A stretch of DNA of 64,000 nt from an uncultured Draconibacterium sp. Lineage in GTDB: Bacteria > Bacteroidota > Bacteroidia > Bacteroidales > Prolixibacteraceae. The notes under the pieces are model-generated. The model did no database searches and was not told where the DNA came from. It saw nothing but the letters and a program-made list of their open reading frames with translations. The DNA lies in contig NZ_OY781365.1 in assembly GCF_963676815.1 (NCBI RefSeq), positions 4,250,501-4,314,500 on the forward strand, in the 5' to 3' direction. Shown here one piece after another: positions 59,375-64,000 of this stretch (positions are counted from its first letter, which is position 1; each line of letters begins with the position of its first letter). The translations under genes were made by a program, and so were the position numbers.

Positions 59375-60730
59375 CCGTTGATGGTTGAGAACACCACATC
59401 TTTTGTACCTGCAGCAGTAAATGTGCTGTCGCCGTAAGTATAAGGCAGTTCGCTGTCGCAGATCACATCACTGTCTGTCCCTGTGTAAGTCGGGTTCACA
59501 TCCAGTGTGAAAGTAATAATGCTGTCGCAACCGTTGATGGTTGAGAACACCACGTCTTTTGTACCTGCAGCAGTAAATGTGCTGTCGCCGTAAGTATAAG
59601 GCAGTTCGCTGTCGCAGATCACATCACTGTCTGTCCCTGTGTAAGTCGGGTTCACATCCAGTGTGAAAGTAATAATGCTGTCGCAACCGTTGATGGTTGA
59701 GAACACCACATCTTTTGTACCTGCAGCCGTAAAAGTGCTGTCGCCGTAAGTATATGGCAGTTCGCTGTCGCAGATCACATCACTGTCTGTCCCTGTGTAA
59801 GTCGGGTTCACATCCAGTGTGAAAGTAATAATGCTGTCGCAACCGTTGATGGTTGAGAACACCACATCTTTTGTACCTGCAGCCGTAAATGTGCTGTCGC
59901 CGTAAGTATAAGGCAGTTCGCTGTCGCAGATCACATCACTGTCTGTCCCTGTGTAAGTCGGGTTCACATCCAGTGTGAAAGTAATAATGCTGTCGCAACC
60001 GTTGATGGTTGAGAACACCACATCTTTTGTACCTGCAGCAGTAAATGTGCTGTCGCCGTAAGTATAAGGCAGTTCGCTGTCGCAGATCACATCACTGTCT
60101 GTCCCTGTGTAAGTCGGGTTCACATCCAGTGTGAAAGTAATAATGCTGTCGCAACCGTTGATGGTTGAGAACACCACATCTTTTGTACCTGCAGCCGTAA
60201 AAGTGCTGTCGCCGTAAGTATATGGCAGTTCGCTGTCGCAGATCACATCACTGTCTGTCCCTGTGTAAGTCGGGTTCACATCCAGCGTGAAAGTAATAAT
60301 GCTGTCGCAACCGTTGATGGTTGAGAACACCACATCTTTTGTACCTGCAGCCGTAAATGTGCTGTCGCCGTATGTATAAGGCAGTTCGCTGTCGCAGATC
60401 ACATCACTGTCTGTCCCTGTGTAAGTCGGGTTCACATCCAGCGTGAAAGTAATAATGCTGTCGCAACCGTTGATGGTTGAGAACACCACATCTTTTGTAC
60501 CTGCAGCCGTAAATGTGCTGTCGCCGTATGTATAAGGCAGTTCGCTGTCGCAGATCACATCACTGTCTGTCCCTGTGTAAGTCGGGTTCACATCCAGTGT
60601 GAAAGTAATAATGCTGTCGCAACCGTTGATGGTTGAGAACACCACGTCTTTTGTACCTGCAGCCGTAAAAGTGCTGTCGCCGTAAGTATATGGCAGTTCG
60701 CTGTCGCAGATCACATCACTGTCTGTCCCT
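58550..60730 (-). repeat. 14 tandem 156-bp coding repeats (52 residues)
   Basis: The marker AGATCACATCAC occurs at 58681, 58837, 58993, 59149, 59305, 59460, 59616 and on to 60708: 14 units, all 156 bp apart except the step 59305-59460, which is 155. Units are nearly identical. One unit of the same family is also present once in giant gene 1. Confidence 0.93.
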
Positions 60731-61911
60731 GTATAAGCAGGAAGAACGATCACCGCAACAGTGTCAAAAGAAATACAATCAGTACCATAATCAACTGTAA
60801 CGATATATTCTCCGCTGTAATCAGTTGATGAAGCTATAAAAGCTGTGTCGATAGAACTTGATGTAAAACCATTTGGTCCTACCCAGGTTGCAGATGCGAA
60901 GTTTAGATTATCAGAGAATGTTGCATCGAGCGATATCATTCCGTTTTCACAAACTTCAAAATCATCTCCAGCTATGACCGTTTCGGTACAGCATTCTTCG
61001 ACTGTTATTTTAGCTATTGTAGATTTAAGTTCCACATTTTCACTTCCGTCATTGCATAGACCATTATTTGTTGCTAATACTCTTACTTGAAACCAAGTAT
61101 CTTGTGTTAAGTTTTCTGCAGTATAAAAGTTATTAGTGTGTCCTAAAGGATCCCAGGTAGTTCCTGAGTCCGTGCTAAAATACCAATTGTCAATTACGCC
61201 TTTTTCGCCTGTTAAAGTTAAGGTTGTACTATTCTCACCTGAGCAGACCGTGGTATCAGGATTTAGTTGACCTCCAAGGCCAATATTAAAATCAAGTGTA
61301 CTCCAACCACAAACAGACGAATTACCTCCACCACTAAAAGCAATGTAGGTTGATAAGTTTATGTTTCCGTTATCGTCTGGGTTACATATGCTTGGAAAAT
61401 ATCCAATAGGAATGGCAATTTCCAGAAATTTACCATCATTTAATTCATAATCTCCTTGTAATCCGATTATTTCAGAATTTGTTTCAGCTACAAAATCAGT
61501 CCCATCGTAAGTGTAAGAAGTGAAAGAATTAGAAGCCGCATAAATCTCGAGCATTCTATCTGCATCATTAACTGGATATGAGACTTTTTTGTAGATATAG
61601 CTATCGGTTCCAAAATTCTCTTCAGAGTCTAAAAAGAAGCGAAAGATTGCTTCTCCGTTGTTTCCATTATGGATGCCAAGAACAAGATAATCATTGCCGT
61701 CACTATGTGTAACAATTGCAGCATAAATATCACCTACTTCACATGTGGCACTTACAGTCCCTAGGTTGATAAATTGCTCATTTAGATAATCTGTTTCAAA
61801 GTTACCATCAATTTCTATCTGGGCACTACTATCGAATGAACTAAAAACGTTTAATAGTATTCCTAGAATCAAAATATAACTTAATTTAAGCTTGGGTAAA
61901 ATCTTCTTCAT
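59308..61911 (-). CDS. Giant adhesin 2, N-terminal part (frameshifted)
   Basis: The 867-residue frame has a signal peptide (LGILLNVFSSFDSSAQ), a beta-rich N-terminal domain (about 35-215, GIHNGNNGEAIFRFFLDSEE), Ig-like parts (about 215-390, WVGPNGFTSSS) and nine 52-residue units. It ends abruptly with TYTGTDVM because one T is missing in CATCACGTCT at 59311-59320 (other units read CATCACTGTCT). Repairing that base joins it to 56057-59316 and gives about 1951 residues. As it stands the product would enter the periplasm without a T9SS sorting domain. Confidence 0.88.
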   Translation of the reverse strand: MKKILPKLKLSYILILGILLNVFSSFDSSAQIEIDGNFETDYLNEQFINLGTVSATCEVGDIYAAIVTHSDGNDYLVLGIHNGNNGEAIFRFFLDSEENFGTDSYIYKKVSYPVNDADRMLEIYAASNSFTSYTYDGTDFVAETNSEIIGLQGDYELNDGKFLEIAIPIGYFPSICNPDDNGNINLSTYIAFSGGGNSSVCGWSTLDFNIGLGGQLNPDTTVCSGENSTTLTLTGEKGVIDNWYFSTDSGTTWDPLGHTNNFYTAENLTQDTWFQVRVLATNNGLCNDGSENVELKSTIAKITVEECCTETVIAGDDFEVCENGMISLDATFSDNLNFASATWVGPNGFTSSSIDTAFIASSTDYSGEYIVTVDYGTDCISFDTVAVIVLPAYTGTDSDVICDSELPYTYGDSTFTAAGTKDVVFSTINGCDSIITFTLDVNPTYTGTDSDVICDSELPYTYGDSTFTAAGTKDVVFSTINGCDSIITFTLDVNPTYTGTDSDVICDSELPYTYGDSTFTAAGTKDVVFSTINGCDSIITFTLDVNPTYTGTDSDVICDSELPYTYGDSTFTAAGTKDVVFSTINGCDSIITFTLDVNPTYTGTDSDVICDSELPYTYGDSTFTAAGTKDVVFSTINGCDSIITFTLDVNPTYTGTDSDVICDSELPYTYGDSTFTAAGTKDVVFSTINGCDSIITFTLDVNPTYTGTDSDVICDSELPYTYGDSTFTAAGTKDVVFSTINGCDSIITFTLDVNPTYTGTDSDVICDSELPYTYGDSTFTAAGTKDVVFSTINGCDSIITFTLDVNPTYTGTDSDVICDSELPYTYGDSTFTAAGTKDVVFSTINGCDSIITFTLDVNPTYTGTDVM

Positions 61912-62007
61912 ATCGGTAGATTTAATTTGTTATTACATCAATTACCGCATAGGAAGATTCATCAAACAATAAAGCAGAGCTTTATCATATTGCGTGTTGT
62001 GTTTCAA

Positions 62008-62114
62008 TTAAAAAAGTTTGATGTGAAATTTTTGGAAAGTGTCGATAACCCCTTATTTTCTACCTTCTTTAAATTTCAGTATCAATAAATTACTTATGCA
62101 AATTATGACTTAAT
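62008..62114 (-). promoter_or_regulatory. Conserved upstream region of giant gene 2
   Basis: It matches 54592-54698 and lies 97-203 bp before the start codon at 61911. Similar distance and sequence in both loci suggest a common regulator or promoter. Confidence 0.6.
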
Positions 62115-62531
62115 GCAATAAAAAGCAAATTTTAATTTGTGATTTGTGTTGTCCATATCTCTATTTAATAATGTTTAGTACGTTTGGCCTAAGACAATGC
62201 AAATGGCATGCCTTTGTTGTTAAGTATCATTAAATGAGTGATATGTGGGATTGGTGAGATTGTGAAGTTTGTCCCCCGGTGGGACAGGACTCCCATTCGG
62301 ATAAAATACGTACTTGTAAGTATTTTTATTTTAAATTTCTGTTGGAGGTGGGATTTTGACAACAGTTTTGCAGTAATCTCCGTTTAGCGATGGAAATCTG
62401 ATAGGTCATTTAATACGGGTTACCGTAAATGAAGTTGAAAATGTAATATTATGTTGGTATTTTTCAGTAGAAACAAGTATTTTTCATTCTTTCTGAATGG
62501 ATGATAATCTAGTTAAAAAAATCATTATATA

Positions 62532-62548
62532 TTTACGAAGTTCGTAAA
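62532..62548. promoter_or_regulatory. Operator-like palindrome before fucosidase
   Basis: TTTACGAA, G, TTCGTAAA is a perfect inverted repeat ending 20 bp before the fucosidase start. The position suits a repressor of the LacI or GntR kind; no such gene is in the window. Confidence 0.5.
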
Positions 62549-62568
62549 AAAATTAAAATCTAAAATCG

Positions 62569-64000
62569 ATGACCAGCAGATTATTTTGGCTATTTGTGTT
62601 GTTAATTACTGCCTCATGCAGTGATGTTACTCCTCCGGAACCTGTATTGCCAGTGCCTTCTGAACGGCAATTGGCATGGAACGACATGGAGTATTATGCG
62701 TTTGTTCATTTTAATATGAATACCTTTTCAAATATGGAGTGGGGATTTGGCGACGAAGATCCCGATTTATTTAATCCAACCGAGTTGGATTGTCGCCAGT
62801 GGGCACGGATTTGTAAAGAGGCCGGAATGAAAGGAATTATTCTGACGGCCAAACATCACGATGGATTTTGTTTATGGCCAACCGCATCAACGGATCATTC
62901 GGTAAAAAGCTCCTCTTGGAAAAACGGTGAAGGCGATGTGGTACGCGAACTGGCCGATGCCTGCGAAGAATATGGATTAAAATTAGGACTTTATCTTTCG
63001 CCATGGGATCGCAATAATCCGGAATATGGAAACGACAAGTACATTGAAATATTCAGAACGCAGCTGCGTGAATTGATGAGTAATTATGGCGAAGTTTTTG
63101 AAGTTTGGTTTGACGGTGCTAATGGTGGGACCGGTTATTACGGAGGTGCAAACGAAGAACGACGCATTGATCGTAAAACCTATTACGATTGGGAAAACAC
63201 CAGGCAGATTGTTCGCGACATTCAACCAATGGCGTGTTTATTCAGCGACGCCGGTCCTGATGTGCGCTGGATTGGTAACGAAGAAGGTTGGGCGCCGGAA
63301 ACTAACTGGTCGCCACTTCGAAGAGACGAGTTTTACCCCGGTTCGCCAAATTATCTCGAGCTGCGTAACGGGCACGAAGATGGAGATTATTGGGTGCCTG
63401 CCGAGGTGAATGTTTCCATTCGTCCGGGCTGGTATTATCACCCTTACGAAGATCACAAAGTGAAAACTTTGCCGCAGCTGCTCGACATATATTATAATAG
63501 TATTGGTAGAAATGGATCGTTGCTTATTAATTTTCCGGTTGACACGCGCGGACTTATTCATGAAAAAGACGAGGAACAGATATTGAAGTTGGCCAAAGCT
63601 GTAAAAGCCGATTTTGCCAATGATCTTGCTGCCTGGAAAAATGCCGAAGCTACAAGTGTTCGTGGTAATTCAAAAAAGTATAAAGCAGTCAATGTAACCG
63701 ATGATGATCCGGATACGTATTGGGCAACCGACGATGGAGTTGTTCAGGCATCAGTGACTATTGATTTGGGCGAAGAAACTATCTTTAACCGTTTTCTCGT
63801 TCAGGAAGACATTCGTTTGGGACAGCGTGTAACGGAATTTTCGGTAGATGCATATATTAATAATGAGTGGGAGGAGATCGATTCGCAAACCACAATCGGT
63901 AGAAAACGTATTTTGCGATTACCGGAAACAACCGCCTCGAAAGTGCGATTTACGGTTAAGGACTCGAAAGCATCCCCGGTCATTACAAAAATTGGTATCT
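62569..64000 (+). CDS. Alpha-L-fucosidase (GH29) lipoprotein, 3' end outside window
   Basis: The frame is open from ATG 62569 to the window end (477 codons seen). A lipoprotein signal (FVLLITASCSD, Cys 17) precedes a GH29 barrel: QLAWNDMEYYAFVHFNMNTF, LTAKHHDGFCLWP, LGLYLSPWDRN, and EVFEVWFDGANGG, where the Asp is the expected nucleophile. After about residue 345 an F5/8 type C (CBM32-like) domain starts (DDDPDTYWATDDGVVQASVT, IDLGEETIFNRFLVQEDIRL). The enzyme removes alpha-linked fucose from host or algal glycans, in keeping with the sulfatases at the other end of the window. Confidence 0.9.
   Translation, partial: MTSRLFWLFVLLITASCSDVTPPEPVLPVPSERQLAWNDMEYYAFVHFNMNTFSNMEWGFGDEDPDLFNPTELDCRQWARICKEAGMKGIILTAKHHDGFCLWPTASTDHSVKSSSWKNGEGDVVRELADACEEYGLKLGLYLSPWDRNNPEYGNDKYIEIFRTQLRELMSNYGEVFEVWFDGANGGTGYYGGANEERRIDRKTYYDWENTRQIVRDIQPMACLFSDAGPDVRWIGNEEGWAPETNWSPLRRDEFYPGSPNYLELRNGHEDGDYWVPAEVNVSIRPGWYYHPYEDHKVKTLPQLLDIYYNSIGRNGSLLINFPVDTRGLIHEKDEEQILKLAKAVKADFANDLAAWKNAEATSVRGNSKKYKAVNVTDDDPDTYWATDDGVVQASVTIDLGEETIFNRFLVQEDIRLGQRVTEFSVDAYINNEWEEIDSQTTIGRKRILRLPETTASKVRFTVKDSKASPVITKIGI

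Larger units (their letters stand above)
61912..62568. other. Intergenic 657 bp between giant gene 2 and fucosidase
   Basis: It holds the divergent promoters. The part 62008-62114 matches the upstream region of giant gene 1, and a perfect 17-bp palindrome lies at 62532-62548. Nothing else is recognisable. Confidence 0.6.

Overview
The window comes from a polysaccharide-degrading member of the Bacteroidota. This is supported by a SusC/SusD pair, S1 sulfatases with Cys-type formylglycine motifs, GH128 and GH29 glycosidases, PorP/SprF-like proteins, type B T9SS sorting domains, RteC, a UpxY-like NusG paralogue, a DUF6520 peptide, and TAnnTTTG promoter elements. A marine Marinilabiliales/Prolixibacteraceae-type organism would fit, but that is inference.

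Layout. 1-8.6 kb: a GH128-like hydrolase cut by the window edge, two sulfatases, an intact IS256-family element with inverted repeats and an 8-bp target duplication, an MDR oxidoreductase divergent from an HxlR regulator, remnants of a HTH gene and an AraC-type regulator, and an ankyrin lipoprotein. 8.8-13.8 kb: a TonB-dependent receptor, an excisionase-like HTH protein with RteC (conjugative-transposon-type regulators), five consecutive hairpins, and an HU-like gene broken by a UGA codon. 13.9-22.3 kb: a defence-type island, all genes on the minus strand. It holds RhuM between two copies of a noncoding repeat, a three-gene module (metallo-beta-lactamase-fold hydrolase, E2-like protein, patatin), the pair RloB plus AAA ATPase, and an XRE regulator. 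22.4-33.5 kb: a large imperfect palindrome, SusC-SusD-S9 peptidase, and a convergent group of NusG-like, Crp-like, MauE-like and DUF6520 genes. 33.9-37.9 kb: a TetR regulator with an orphan DarB-like ketosynthase, and a large serine recombinase whose reading frame runs through a tRNA-Arg(CCG) gene on the other strand. 38-39.4 kb: an HD-YjbQ-BFD operon.

39.3-61.9 kb: two tandem sprB/sprF-like loci on the minus strand. The first giant adhesin-like gene is 14.1 kb and contains 24 units of a 231-bp repeat and 7 units of a 261-bp repeat. The second contains 14 units of a 156-bp repeat and is split by a one-base deletion in one unit. The 3' part of each giant gene, the following porP-like gene and a scrap of the BFD gene form a near-identical 3.73-kb duplication. 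62.6 kb to the end: an alpha-L-fucosidase that runs off the window.

The best candidates for something not yet described are the MBL-E2-patatin module (CBASS-like components, but no CD-NTase or E1), with a possible structured RNA beside it, and the duplicated, repeat-expanded T9SS adhesin locus. Secretion and carbohydrate genes fit together as surface functions. The central island is accessory DNA with several traces of mobile elements.
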